Below are positions 1 to 12,393 of a DNA stretch of 64,000 nt, one piece after another (position 1 is the first letter of the stretch; each line of letters opens with the position of its first letter). Origin of the DNA: Kudoa neothunni (Eukaryota; Cnidaria); assembly GCA_964304625.1 (NCBI GenBank), contig OZ199840.1, positions 6,262,001-6,326,000 on the forward strand, written 5' to 3'. The translations under genes and the position numbers were made by a program. The notes below the pieces were generated by a model, which did not search any database, was not told the DNA's origin, and saw nothing but the letters and a program-made list of their open reading frames with translations.

Positions 1-434
1 AATAAGCAATAAAATGTCGAATGCGCACAAAATGAATAAAGCTTGAAGTACACGTGAACGAAATTAAGTTAAACGTTCTGTTGACTTATTTCGATACGAA
101 AAAAAGCTATGAATTTTGAATTATGATATAAAACAATAGAGATAAAAAATGCTCGGACTTTTTTGTCTGTAAACGAAAATAACATAACATTATTTCGCAA
201 ATGCTCGAGCTTTTCCCGGTGTGGAAAAATGAATAAATTGATGTGTATCGTCATTTTATGAATTAATTGAAATACTCTCTGGTTGTACATCAAAAATAAA
301 AAATATAAGTTTAATTTCAAAAAATATGATAACAGTTAAATTGTTATTATAAAAGAGGACGAAAGCGATGCTAACAGATTTTTAAAAATTAAATGAAAAT
401 TCTTAAAGTCTAATCATTGGGATTAATCATTGTC

Positions 435-471
435 AACCCGTGCTACGGGTTCCAGGGTTAAGATATCTAGT
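435..471 (+). mobile_element. Possible Helitron 3' terminus
   Basis: A perfect 6-bp stem with a 5-nt loop (aacccg / cgggtt, 435-451) is followed 13 nt later by CTAG and then T (467-471), the order expected at a Helitron 3' end. The spacing between hairpin and CTAG is longer than usual and I could not find a matching 5' end, so this may be a fragment or chance. The rest of 1-1069 is AT-rich, with no gene that I can support. Confidence 0.3.
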
Positions 472-1069
472 AAAAATTAAAAATAATTTTTGAAAATATT
501 CTTTAAATAAATTATCGGTTCATCAATGTAAAAATTGTGAAAACTTTATGAATTTGGATATATTTATTTTAGTTTTAACAGTTTCCTTTTTTAAATATAA
601 TTATAAAATATCTTATAAGGAAATGTTAATTTACAAAAAAAATAAATGATTGTTTTTAATTCAATATGCCTTTTGACATGAATCATTGATTTCATAATTA
701 AAAATTCCTACCGATTGAATTATTTTAATTTTATAAGATACATAACCAAAATAAGTTAAATTAGAAATGAGACTGATTGTCAATAATTTTAAAAGTTAAC
801 AAAATAACTATATTTCTAGTGACAAATTTTAAAATATATAAACTATACTGGAGCCATGGGGTGAAATAATTATTGCTTAACTCTTAAAGCTAGTTCTAAA
901 TCACACGTAGACTAAATTTCTCCTCGTCTTTTTAACAGAATATTTGGAACATATACGCTCTATTGTGTTTATAAGGAGATGCGAAGCAGATTTGTGTTGT
1001 GAAGCACTTTGTTAAAACGTCCTAATATCTCTAGATTTAAATTATCAAATTTTAATGAGGATATATAAA

Positions 1070-2270
1070 TCTATTATATATACAAAGTTGAAGTGTCCGT
1101 GTGTGTATGTCAGCAAGTACGCATGAGCGTTAAAATTTTTAAAAATTACAATGTTTCAAAAAATCTTTAAATCGTTCTCACATCAAAAAATTTTCCCCAA
1201 AGTGTTTAGAAAATGGTGATTATGTCGATTCAAAGTTTGTTTGACGGGTTACTTGAGTTCGACTACAAGATAAACTCATGTTTATGGTCGGTTGAAGTTA
1301 ATCTTCCCTTTTATATGCTCTATCAAATGTTCATTAACTGATGCTATCTGACTTTTTATATAAAGTTGGCCTGCTCTTTTGAGTGTGTTGTTCTAATATA
1401 CTCTCGACGTCGGGAGTTTAATATATTTGACTCGATAAGCACACTTAGAAGGTTCTATTAATTGTTTTAGATATAAAGAAAAGTCTATATTTGCATCACT
1501 AATAGTGAATTGGTAGAGCATGCTATAATAAAACTGTTCGAAGCATTATAATGCAAGCGCTGGATCCGTGGATTTCATTGAAATCGTCCGCTATGTTGAA
1601 CTTTCAGCGATTAAACTCAATGCAGATGGTTGTACTCTTACTTCATCTTATGATGAGCGCACTAACAGATAATTGGTACAAAAAACAAGGTGTCACAACG
1701 ACCGATGATAATAATATAGTGGTTATTACAATCTAATTATATAAATTATTTATGTTAATATTGAAGCAATCTTTGACTGTTTGTTTTGGAAAAGTGCACT
1801 AATGTTTATGTCGGTCCAAGCGATGCTAATTTTAGCAATATCAATTAATTTTCGTACGTTTTCTTCCATCTCTATCACTCTTTCTATTTTTTTATCTCTT
1901 AAAAAGTTAGTGGTGCACAGTTCCTTAACCTGGCCAGAATTCCACTTTTAAAAATCCCCCGGGCCAAAAAATAACGTTTTAGATAACACTTTAACAGGAT
2001 TTAAATAGTTCGGGAATGAAAAAAATACGACGCTGACCTTAAATTATTTAGCGTTGGTGCCAAGCTACGAAATTTTTCAATGAACGCCGGGATTGAAACA
2101 CTCCTTCAAAGAAATTATCATAATCTAAATCATTAAAGTATGTTGCTTAAAATTTTGTAGTTATTTTTCTTTTATGGGTTAATTTGAAACTTTAATATAT
2201 TTTTTGAATGCTATTAAAAAACCTCTCTAGATAAAATCTTGCCCAAGCAACGCTGGGCAGTTCGTGCTAG
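1070..2270 (+). mobile_element. Candidate non-autonomous Helitron
   Basis: The left end begins TCTATTATATATAC after a host A (1069) and runs into a GT-rich stretch of the kind often seen at arthropod Helitron 5' ends. The right end has a short hairpin (gccca...tgggc, 2241-2258), eight further bases, then CTAG (2267-2270) followed by a host T. There is no terminal inverted repeat and no target duplication, as expected for rolling-circle elements. No Rep/helicase protein is encoded. The right boundary coincides exactly with the point where homology to the hAT MITE copy at 16864 begins, which supports the CTAG|T boundary. The left boundary is less certain. Confidence 0.45.
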
Positions 2271-2837
2271 TCTATTACAGTCTTTAATCTTCCTCTGGTC
2301 CTATAAATACGTCTTCAGATATTAAATTTAAATTTATCGTCGTATTATTGCAATGTTTTGGCACGGACACTCACTCATACTTAATGACTAGTAAAGATCA
2401 ATATATTCACAATTAATTAGTTCATAGTTCAAGTTATATTTTGAAATGACGTTTAAATTGTCTAACAATGCGCGCCAATGTTTACTGAGTAATTTGTAAT
2501 CATATAACGTTAAACAATCAAATGTGTTGTTGTTCGATATCGTAAATGTTTAAACCCTGCATAACAGCGGTTCCCGCACCCCTACTCCAAGAGGTGTGAA
2601 TTATGGGCTTGGGAGATGCAAGGTACGACCACAATAGGAAATAACTTTTGAGAGATTTTGAGACAGTTACACCTTATCTTATTCAAGGGTGATATGAATT
2701 TCGTTTTGTCATCAAATGGGGGTGCGATCCCAATTTTAGTTGGGAAGCGCCGCTACATGATATAATCTGAATAGGACATGTCATTAAAAACCCAAGATTT
2801 AGTAACAAATGAAAAAACCCAAGCACTGGCAGCCCTG
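2271..2837 (+). mobile_element. hAT-type MITE, copy A (5' truncated)
   Basis: This is homologous along its length to the copies at 12394-13052 (inverted) and 16864-17388 (direct); for example all share the segment around 'tgtttactgagtaat'. It ends in CTGGCAGCCCTG (2826-2837), the reverse complement of the CAGGGCTGCCAG terminus of copy B. Its left part is missing: homology starts abruptly at 2271, the right edge of the Helitron candidate. It carries no coding sequence. Confidence 0.65.
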
Positions 2838-5050
2838 GTTGGAACAGACACTATCGTAAGATAACATATTTTCCACGGAGAATAAAATAAACTGCTATAT
2901 TGTATTGAGCTCTTTTTGACGATAATTAAAAATAAGGTGGTATCACTTTATTTTTTTTCTGCATTGTCCCTCAGGAAGACTAATTTTTTCAAACAATTTT
3001 AAGCAGGAGGCATCAAAAAGAAGAAATTGTGCGCAATAACATTTTTCTCATAATGAAAAGTGAAAGAGAGACTTGTTAAAGATATTTTTTTATTAATTTT
3101 ATATTGTGCCAATGTCAATGTTTCAAAAATAATCTAACAAAAATATATTCTTATGTTGGAAACATAATTGGCAATGGAATCCATTAACAAAAGGTTTGTT
3201 ATCCTTATTTTTTCGGCTTCATCGGCATTTATTGGTGAAAAGATCACCCCTCATAAAATTTTCGCAGTTTTCGTGCATGCGCTTTAATATATTTTATCGA
3301 ACATTTCCTTATTTTCTACAAAAACTACTCATAGGAATGTCACTATATTAAAGTTAGAAAATATTTATATTTTTTAAATATTTTTATCCCAAAAAAACGC
3401 GGGGTCAATTTTAAATTAAGAACCATTATAAGATGAACTAGAAGTTAAAGTTTATATAAAAATATTCCACTAAAATTTTATATTTAATATAAGAAAAAAA
3501 ATGTTATCATAAAAAAGTGGATCTATTTATTCTTAAATTACTTTATAAAAAGATATGTCATTAATAAAATCGTTGTGGGGTAAATTTTATCACCAAACCA
3601 TTATTTTTTAGTCAATATTTGAGTATCCAGTATTGCTAACTGATACTATCGAATCAGATGTATGGGATGATTTATCTGTTAAAAGATTTTATTTTGTCCT
3701 AAAATGAATACTATGAATAGAATCCGTGATTTTTTATACTTCAAAAATAATAAAAGTTTTTCTAGGAAAAAAATATCAAATTTTCACAATATATGTTAAT
3801 ATGAATTAATTATATATGTACATTTATTAATTCACACATCGTTAATTCGTCCACTCATTTATAAATTATAATTTATACATATTTAAAAAATTAATAGAAT
3901 GATCATTATGCGTAAAAATGTATTTCATACCTGTGTACAATATGAACTTATGATTTAAAAAAAATAACCAAAAAAGTTATTATCATAATGAGAGATTCGA
4001 TGAAAATTTCGTAATGACTCTAAGATTTTTATGAGGACGTAAATGTTGGGAAATATTGATCTAGTACGATAATCCTTAAAAGGTACTGAGTCGACTGTAA
4101 AAAGATTGTGTGTTTATGGTGCACCCAACAACAAATTTTTTTCTGCCTGAAAGATAAAATTAAAATATAAATGCTAATATAGTGAATTCTGGCGTAAAAT
4201 TGATACAGAAGGATTTTTATATTGTCTTAGCCTTAAATTTAACCCTTTAAACTTTATACTATCAGAAGGTTATGCTAAATAAACAGATATCGAATTTTAA
4301 GGCACTCAATTTGATCTTAAAATAAGGTGATAAATGAAAATAAAGTAAACGCCAACCAATAGCTAGATAAACGTAAACCAATGGGCGCTTACAATAAAAA
4401 TTGCGTTATTTATCAAATCAGTGCCGAAAAATATATCACTCATTTTCCCTGTATGGACAATGATCAATATTTTTTCGTAGATAATCGCGATAATTGTATC
4501 TGTATCCAGCTCTCAGCACTGATTCAAAACAAAAGATTTTGTTATACGTAGGATGAAAGTACCGCTTGTTTACTTTAAAATTATTCCCTAGTCATGATAC
4601 ATATCTGGTAGGTTATAATACAAAACATCAAGCATTATAACTTATTTGTTGTATATTTGCAGTTTATAGATTACAAAAATTTCCCCAACATTAAATAGTG
4701 CTCTCATCGAGAAATATTACAAATTGTTAGCAGGTAAAGAAAATAGTGAATTAAATTCGGCTCTCCATAGAGACTTAAACAGGATCGCTACAATAGTAGG
4801 GCTATTAGTATGATTAAAATATGAGAGAAAGTGCATTTGAATCCCATTCAACATCAATCTAGAATATTAACAGTGCGCTATTCAAAATGATACTATAATC
4901 GGCGTGGAGAACAACTGCCAAACAAACGTCGATTTCAAATCGTCTTTGTTCCGGTGTGCTATTTTACGTATTAACACTTTTTTCGGAAAATGTTCGTGGC
5001 TCGAAAAATTTTTAATTGTAACCAAATCCGCTCTCACCTCAACGATCCCT
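2838..5050. other. AT-rich intergenic, nothing recognised
   Basis: Low-complexity A/T sequence with short homopolymer runs. I followed all frames and found no splice-linked coding exons and no clear repeat ends. It probably includes the promoter and 5' UTR of the ORMDL gene near its right edge. Confidence 0.4.
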
Positions 5051-5594
5051 ATGAGTGAGCTACATTTACTAGAAAGTGCTAATGCAGACGCACTTGATGA
5101 TAAATCAACCTGGATTGTCTACTCGATGATTCTCACAATGTTTACAATATTTTGGATTTCTATTCCATACATGGCTCTCTCCGTGAAATTTACTATCGCT
5201 AGTGTGATTCATAGCGTTGTAAATGGTTGGATAAAGATTGACATTCTAAATTACCATCTAGTTACACTATTATCTATTTCATTATGTGGAGGGAACTCCA
5301 TACGTGAGTTTTGACTGCGGAGAAACTCAACAACTTACCTACTGGGACCAAATAAACAATGGTGTGATGTATACCGCTACAAGAAAGTTTTTATTTATGC
5401 CTGGTGTGGTCATGTAATTTATTTGGATCTCACGTTAAAATGGATGAGTCGCCTTATTTCTTATAATTTTTGAATTTAGGTTCATCATTGGGAATCACAT
5501 TAGTGATTTTCATGTGGTTGCATTTGTGTTTAATTTGTTGGCCTTTCTCCTTATAACCATTCCAAAGTTACACGTATTCTACACGCCGATGTGA
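5051..5594 (+). CDS. ORMDL: ORMDL family sphingolipid biosynthesis regulator
   Basis: Three exons join in frame: 5051-5218, 5262-5413 and 5480-5594 (introns 43 and 66 nt, both GT-AG), giving 144 residues against 153 for human ORMDL3. ORMDL proteins are small ER membrane subunits that inhibit serine palmitoyltransferase when ceramide is high. The order of conserved stretches matches the family: an N-terminal segment before STWIVYSMIL, a first hydrophobic pair, VEGTP, the LTYWDQINNGV block (family LTHWEQLDYGV), then a last membrane segment ending IPKLHVF. The frame is open upstream of 5051 back to 4904; I chose the ATG at 5051 because the family starts about 20 residues before the conserved Trp. 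An Asn lies ten residues before that Trp, the position of ORMDL3 Asn13, a ceramide-sensing residue. The C-terminal tail is a few residues shorter than in vertebrates. Confidence 0.9.
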
Positions 5595-6940
5595 ACTGTG
5601 CATCATTCGCCATCATCATCGTCTATCAAGCGTGTATAATTAGTTTGAACTGACATAAACAATTTTTCACCGCCTTATTTTTTACGCGTTCATTTCATGA
5701 AAATCGCATTCATTATTTTCGAGTGAAACATTTTTTCTCATGACGTTCATCCATGATATTTCCATAAGATATGGTCGATGTCTAATTTTAGGAAGTTTTG
5801 ATTTTCGCCTTTGGTTAATGATTAGTCGCATACCAGGCATTCTTGTCTTATTGTTAAGAAGTGGGCAGCGGTTATTCTCATGGAAACGAATAACTTCTCC
5901 GTTATAGATGATATTTCAACTCTGACTTCATATTTGAATGTAGTTATTTTTAATCTAATTTTCTATGCAAAAATCATTAGAAAATTTAAAGAATAAACAT
6001 TCAACACTTTGTCTGCCCAATTTACACTGCAAAATAAGTACACTCACATTTTTTGAGTCTAATATTGTGTAATATGAACATTATAGTTGAAATGAAATGA
6101 AAACAGATCTAATGATGGTTAGAAACCTTTAGTTTAATACGTCTCAACACATGCAGTTTAACTTAGAATAAGTCATCTCCAATCATTTACGAAACATTTG
6201 CGTTTCTATCTAAACATTTTTTAATATAAATTTAACAAAATTGTCGTTATTCGATGGATATTAATTGTATTCGAACTATTTTACATCGATGTAGACCACT
6301 TTTCATATGTATCTATAAGATTGTACTATAGTTTTGGGGAATGTTCGTTGTTTTTTCCCTGCAAATGTATTTACTTTAATCAGAAGTATGAGAAAGGTTT
6401 TCATGGTGCCTATTCGTTAATACAGAACTTATAAATACAGGAACCTATGAGTTTAAATTTAAGAGTAAACCTATGCTTATTAATTTAAACCCATTTATCA
6501 ATTTTTAAAAAGCAGGGTGATTCTAAATTTTCTGCATTAATTCCTTTGGTAACGTATCAATGGGTAAATTTACAAAATGAAAATTTTTGAATGGTGATTT
6601 TTGGGGTACGTTTGCTTTGACTTTTGTAAAGCGAGCGAGCGAACGAAGAAATGTAGTAAGTATTATAGTTAGGGTTGGGAATTCTCGACGTTTATTTTTT
6701 TGTAAATTGACGGTATTTATCGAGCGAAATAATTTTTCTTAAATTCACCTTTTATCAACTTATTATATATAAATAAAATTTGTAAATCGACTTTTATCGA
6801 CCTTTATTTAAAGAAAAAAAACGCTAAAATAAAAATAAACAAAATAGATTAGGTAATCGTGAATATTATTTATTGTGCCAATAGCCTTTGCCATTAAAAT
6901 ACGCTGTGAATATAACTCAGGTACCTGATAATCCACTCCT
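5595..6940. other. Intergenic, nothing recognised
   Basis: Begins with the ORMDL 3' UTR (no polyadenylation site assigned) and continues as AT-rich sequence up to the MULE terminus. I see no coding exons or clear element ends. Confidence 0.4.
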
Positions 6941-9857
6941 GGCAGTAGCTATATCTCAGGAAGTGAATTTCTCGAAAATTACTCAACATATTAAACTCAA
7001 AATTTACGGGTCGTTATAAATTAGTTCAACTTAAGTTTTCCGTAAATTCCAAAATTTTATGAAAATTTCAGTAATTTACGTAAACGACAACAACACAGGT
7101 ACCGGGAATGATAATTATTTTTCATACAATAAAAAAATTAAAAACAACAACAATTAGAATTAAATATAATAGGCTAAATAATTTTTGTTCGTTCAAGTCA
7201 TGCTTTGAGAACGCATTCTGCTCTTACAATTTGGCTGGACACGCGTTAAGTTCAAACATGTTTACACTTGGAACACGATTTGTCACCTTCGAGGCGAGGA
7301 TCTTGATAATGCCATTTTAGATTACGAGAAATCAAATTTTTGTAACTATTATAAATATTATCCCAGCTCCACGTTATTATGTGATTACTTACTGTTGTAT
7401 TGTCAGTGGTAAAAACAAACCAAAATCCCGTGGAAGTAGAAATAAACCAGTTTAAGGGGAGACTGCCCTGTTAAAATATCACTTAGGACTTCTGTCGATG
7501 GAACTGCTCTTGAAGTACATTCTTGTATGCTAGTTCATAATCATGAATCAAATGAAATGATTTACAGGAATTTACCAAGACAATGAAAAATTGATTTAGA
7601 TGATCAAAATTAAATTTAATTGATTCGCCCAGAGGCAAATAAAAAATTGATTCAGTTTAAAATTCAATGTGAAAACGCAAAAAATGTTTGTCTTAAGTCT
7701 ATCCATAATATTAGAGCAAATAATACTTTGTTCCTCCCTAACCTAGATGCGATAGAAAGAGTTTTAAGAAAGGACTATAGCTGTTAGGTTAGAATTTTAT
7801 GATAAATATAGCGTTGTTAACAGAATTTTTTTGCAGACAATAAAATGAAATCCTTCTTGCAGTTTTATCCAGAGGTGATGTTTGTAGATACAATATAAAA
7901 ACTTCTTAATTCAAGGTAATTAAAAAAATTTTAATCTATTGTAATCATAATCTTAGAACACCATTATATGTATGTGCAGGGGTAGATTCTTTTGGGTTAA
8001 CACACATCACAAGTGTGTATATACTCTATGAGGAGACTCTAGCTGCTATTCAATGGTTTTGCGATGTTTTAACTGATATAATAAAGTGCTTCGATACAAT
8101 ATAAATAAAATCGTTACCGATAAGGATGAAAAACTCAGAACAGTCCTAAAAGGAAGTTTTCCATTCGCATCGTGTATACCTTGTAAATTCCATGTCATGC
8201 AAATTTTCCTCCGGAAAATTACCAACATTACATTCCCAATTTCTACTCGTCCTTGTCAAGAAGTTTTAACATTCTTACAGAAAATGATTCATCATAATGA
8301 TTACTTTGAATATGAAAGTTATGTAGATCAAATTCATTCATTTAACAATGTTAATTTGAGCGAATATTTTTAAAGGAACTGGGAATCAATTTACAACGAA
8401 TGGGTTATCGGTTTCAGTGATGCAAACAACTTTTATGACAATGGTACAAACAATCGAATTGAAGCAACCAATTCGAAAATTAAAAGCGTTGTTCATAAAT
8501 TCAGTACTTTAAATGATTTTATTTGTAACTTTTTCAAAATTTTGAACATCCTCCGAACAGAAAAGGAGGTTAGAGCAATAAGTCAATTGTATTATGTTTC
8601 AAATGAAACATTTAATGTAGAATGTACATTCCTTTACAAACAACACTTGACAAAATACGCCTATAGTAAGTAGAGAGATCAAATCTCATTACTAAATGAC
8701 GATAACTTATTGACAAGCTTTAATGGAACTAAAAATCCATCGACATGTTCATGCTTATTTATCGATCATTCTCAATTCCATGTCGTCATGTGTTTAATGT
8801 AGATCAATGAAAAAATTACCTCTTTTCTCCTTAGATTTGTGCCATGAAAGATGGGCAAAGTCATACGGATGAAATTTTTAAAAACAGGTACAATAACAGA
8901 AGATAACAACGGGAAAACTTCTACTATTATTGATAAAAAAGCAGGTTAAAATAAAAAGTTTCGTTAAAAAGTTGAAATATGCGGCAACTTTTACAACAAA
9001 GTTTGCAAATACAACATCAGAATATTGTGGAGACTTTTTTGATAAATCAATAAGATCAATAAATCTTTTGGAAAGGATAATAAAAAACCACGATAACACA
9101 ATTATCGATCATTATCATACTTCATAATTTTATATAGTTGGGGAACTATTAGAGTAGACGAAATAGTGAATGTTTTCTAATTAAATTGCATTTTAACCAT
9201 ATTACGAATCATCAAAGGAATTAATTGAAAATTCGCCACATACGATATCAAAAACTCATTCAAATAGTGAGTACAATGTTCAAGATCAGAAAATCAGTAA
9301 TCAAGACCGATCAAAAATAATAATGGAACAACCCCAATTGAAAGGTAATAAATAAATTTTAATACTGCTAATTTTCTTTAAGATTTAAAAATCCCTTCAA
9401 AAATAAAATCCATTGATCGACCAAGGGGTAGACATTCAGCAACTATTAGAGTCAAAAATAAAAAAAAATTAGTTTCGACTATGAATTTATGTGAATTAAG
9501 AATAAATGTTAGAATATTTTTCGATGTGTTCATTATTCACGGAAAACCTGTATGCGCATATGTAAGGATATAATAATAAATTACATCTATTTAGTTTAAA
9601 TATCTTATCGCCGAAAAAACTAAACGCAAATATAAAAACTACCTTTGTTATATTTAAATTATTCTTAATTTATTACTACATTTCGGAATTTACATGAAAT
9701 AATTATCACTCCCGGTACTTGTGTTGTTGTCGTTTACGTGAAAAATTGAAATTTATGGAAAACTTAAGTTAAACTAATTTATAATGATGTGTAAATTTTG
9801 AGATTAATATGTTGAGTACTTTTCTAGAAATTCGCTGCCTGATATATAGCCACTGCC
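6941..9857 (+). mobile_element. MULE transposon with long TIRs
   Basis: Inverted repeats of about 165-186 bp bound this element: 6941-7126 on the left and 9692-9857 on the right. They share long near-identical blocks, for example around 'actcaacatattaa' and 'taaacgacaacaacaca', with scattered substitutions and an indel. Long TIRs are typical of Mutator-like elements, and the interior carries a MULE-type transposase relic. I could not find the expected 9-10 bp target duplication (left flank tccactcct, right flank actaaaaca), so the outermost bases may be lost or the TIR may begin slightly further out. Confidence 0.8.
7450..9560 (+). pseudogene. MULE transposase relic (ZSWIM1/3-like)
   Basis: The reading frame is broken by several stops and shifts. 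In order one can follow: a FAR1-like N-terminal part containing SVDGTALEV and HNHES; a segment with LPNLDAIERVL; a catalytic-core segment TPLYVCAGVDSFGLTH, then VTDKDEKLRTVL and CKFHVMQIF; then NNFYDNGTNNRIEATNSKIK (about 8420-8490), a signature of the MULE/ZSWIM1-3 family; then a downstream tail near 9380-9460 with the basic block RPRGRHSATIRVKNKKK. The longest intact piece is 8086-8373. It lies between matching TIRs, so it is the element's own transposase. It is non-functional as read. The superfamily assignment rests on remembered family motifs, not a search. Confidence 0.65.
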
Positions 9858-10129
9858 ACTAAAACAATCACAATAGACCATTGAAATTTAGCATTGCCAA
9901 CATTGTAAGGCAATCATCACCTAAATTTCTTCTTCCTTTTCCGAAAACGTATCGGAGTTTTGAGAAATTCCTTTCAAAACTGATTGATGATATTGGCAGG
10001 ATCAATATATCTTGACAAAGTATTGAAAGCTTAGATAAAACGTTTGATCGCGTTTTTCCAAAAGTTAAGATTGATTTATCTTGTTAAATCTTTCGCCCCT
10101 TTATATAACAAGTCCAAATCATTCTTAAG

Positions 10130-11300
10130 TTACTGCCTGTCTTCAACCTGTAAAAAGTAACAAAGATCATTAACATTCAATTGTTCAGTTGGAATTGGAA
10201 CATTTAGATCATGATTTTTCACAGTTTCAAAAAATGTATTTGAGGGTAAACACTCATTTAGGTTTTTAGATAATGAACACTTTAGTTCTTTAATAATTTT
10301 GTCGCATAAATATTCACATTTAAGTATAAAGTTATTTCAACATTGAAATGGAACGAGACCGATAATGTCCTTGTGATTTTTTAGAAAATTATTCTTGTTG
10401 ATTCCAAAGTCATTCTCTATCCAGTCAAAAATTTTCGAGACACAATTCCCTTCGGTTTCAATTATTTTTGAAAAATCAAATAATGGAGTAGGTCCATCGA
10501 TTAAAATATTTAAAGAAAAGCAAAAAGAATTAAGATAAACTGCGTCTTTTTTTGGAAATTCATTAAGTTTTTCTTCGAATTTGTCCCCTTTTAATATTTC
10601 AAAAAGTCGACAACTGCTGGGTAATACTCCTTTACTTGCTTCATACAATTAAAGAAATTATACCATCGTACATCTAATACTCTCGGAATTTCTTTAAACT
10701 ATCAAAATTATTATTTTTAAGGTGAATCAAAAAGACTGTTTCGCTTTCCTATTTTTTGACAACAGGGATGAGAATTTCACACAAAAATTTCTAACATTCT
10801 TAAAGTAAGGGTCAACAGCTTACTGAACATTTCTATGAATATGTGAAGAAAAAGAGATTCTGGCGATATGAGGATACATAATTGTTTTTCGTCTATCTGA
10901 GGAATTATCACGGAAGCAGGCTAAAGTGTTAAAAGTTGGTCGGTTTTTAGCATTTAGGGACTCGTCAACTATTAAACTAAAACGTAAATCAGACATCATT
11001 AGTTTAATAGTGGTCATGGTTTCCTTAAATATCGTGGGAAGATGCTTCTCAACTAAATATTTTCCTTCAGCTAGCGACCGTGACTCGGGACAATACGCAG
11101 AAATAAATTTCCTTAGATTGCTTTCTTTATTAATCGAAGAAAGTGAAAAACCATCAAAACCAACTATTAAAACCATATCTATTTCTATTTTATCTGAATT
11201 CGTTGCGTCTCGATAAAATATATTAGTTAGAGGGTTTATGTTCGATAAATTCGACTTGATGGAACAATGTTTGTGAGAATTAACGTGCCCCTGTATTCTA
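10130..11300 (-). pseudogene. hAT-like transposase relic
   Basis: On the minus strand a broken protein can be read. An N-terminal piece carries a zinc-finger-like NSHKH. Then comes ESNLRKFISAYCPES, followed by EKHLPTIFKETM and LIVDESLNAKNRPTFNTL (11176-10820). A further piece near 10700-10600 reads VRWYNFFNCMK. This order (start of the RNase-H-like core with the first Asp in a VDES context, later an RW block) resembles a hAT-like transposase family common in aphid and copepod genomes. Stops and frameshifts separate all parts, including the 103-codon stretch at 10337-10648. No terminal repeats were found. The superfamily assignment is tentative. Confidence 0.5.
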
Positions 11301-12393
11301 TTTTATTTCATAGGTATCATCACATCACATTACAATATCTACATATTATTACATCACCAGCGGCTTCTAAATCACGTCATTTCATTAAATAATTGGTTAT
11401 TTCGCGTCGCTTCCTTCCCGTTTTCGAACGTGTCTAATGCAACAAAAACCGGTGAAAATCGACGTTTTTCGATCGAAAATGTCCAACTTTACATTTAAGG
11501 CGAAGTGCTTTGTTTTCCGCTTTGATGAAGAAACAATTACGGTTCTATTTTTCCTTAAATGTTTGAGATTCAATGTCAATTTTGGTTTGTTTCTTGCTTT
11601 GACATTCTTTAACTTAAAAATGCCCTTGTTCAAAAGAATATCAACGATAAAAACCGAATACGAACCATGTCAAAATGTGCTACGTGTACGAAGATCCTTG
11701 TTAAATTTGTTGCACCCAACGTTTTTTTAATTATTTTCTAATGGATTAATAATAACTGGAATGTTTCCTATATGTGTGGCCAAATATAATTTAATCGATA
11801 GATTCATTTGTTAACACTAATATTTACCTCTACAATTAAAAAATCAGTGATATTGGTTATATTTCTAGTTTTAATTTAGAATTTGGATTTTTCAGATAAA
11901 AAATCTATTATTTATTTAATTATATTAGCATGCTTTGTTGACGCTAATTTGGTATTCAATTGCCGAATTACAAATTTTATGTAGTTTTTTTATTAACTCT
12001 TGATATAACTACATAATTTATGAAATAATATGTATGTTGCTGTCAAATATCTGAGAAAAAGTGGTTATTATTCATCATTTTGAATTTCTAATGTCAAATC
12101 AATTAAGTTAAGCCAAATTAAAGATCAAACTTAATCAATTTAACTCATTTACCTTATAGGTTTGAGTAATTAAGTAGTTCAAACTGTTAAAAGCACGGGA
12201 ATCAAATAAACCCTGAAACGTGTCTCATTGATTCGTATGTTTAACTTTCAGAATTTTGCTATTTAATTCATAGATTTTCTCTTTTATTTTAATTAAATTT
12301 AAAAACATACTATAAGGGACTAAATGAAGAATTTTAATCGGTACTCACCTAATAAAGTAATTTAATGGTAGTCCTCAAGCGAACCGATACAAT
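11301..12393. other. Intergenic, nothing recognised
   Basis: AT-rich. A 97-codon open stretch at 11437-11730 (+) overlaps a 78-codon one on the other strand; neither shows recognisable motifs or splice-linked continuation, so I do not call a gene. Confidence 0.35.

Noticed and set aside
1551-1736. Open stretch inside the Helitron candidate, possibly a captured exon
   Set aside because: No recognisable domain and no second exon; too short to claim gene capture.
4904-5314. 136-codon open stretch that first looked like a REEP/HVA22-type membrane protein
   Set aside because: Only 5051-5218 is coding; after the 43-nt intron the protein matches ORMDL over its full length, which explains the membrane segments better.
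11397-11730. Overlapping open stretches of 78 and 97 codons on opposite strands
   Set aside because: Neither has recognisable motifs, splice partners or composition unlike its surroundings.
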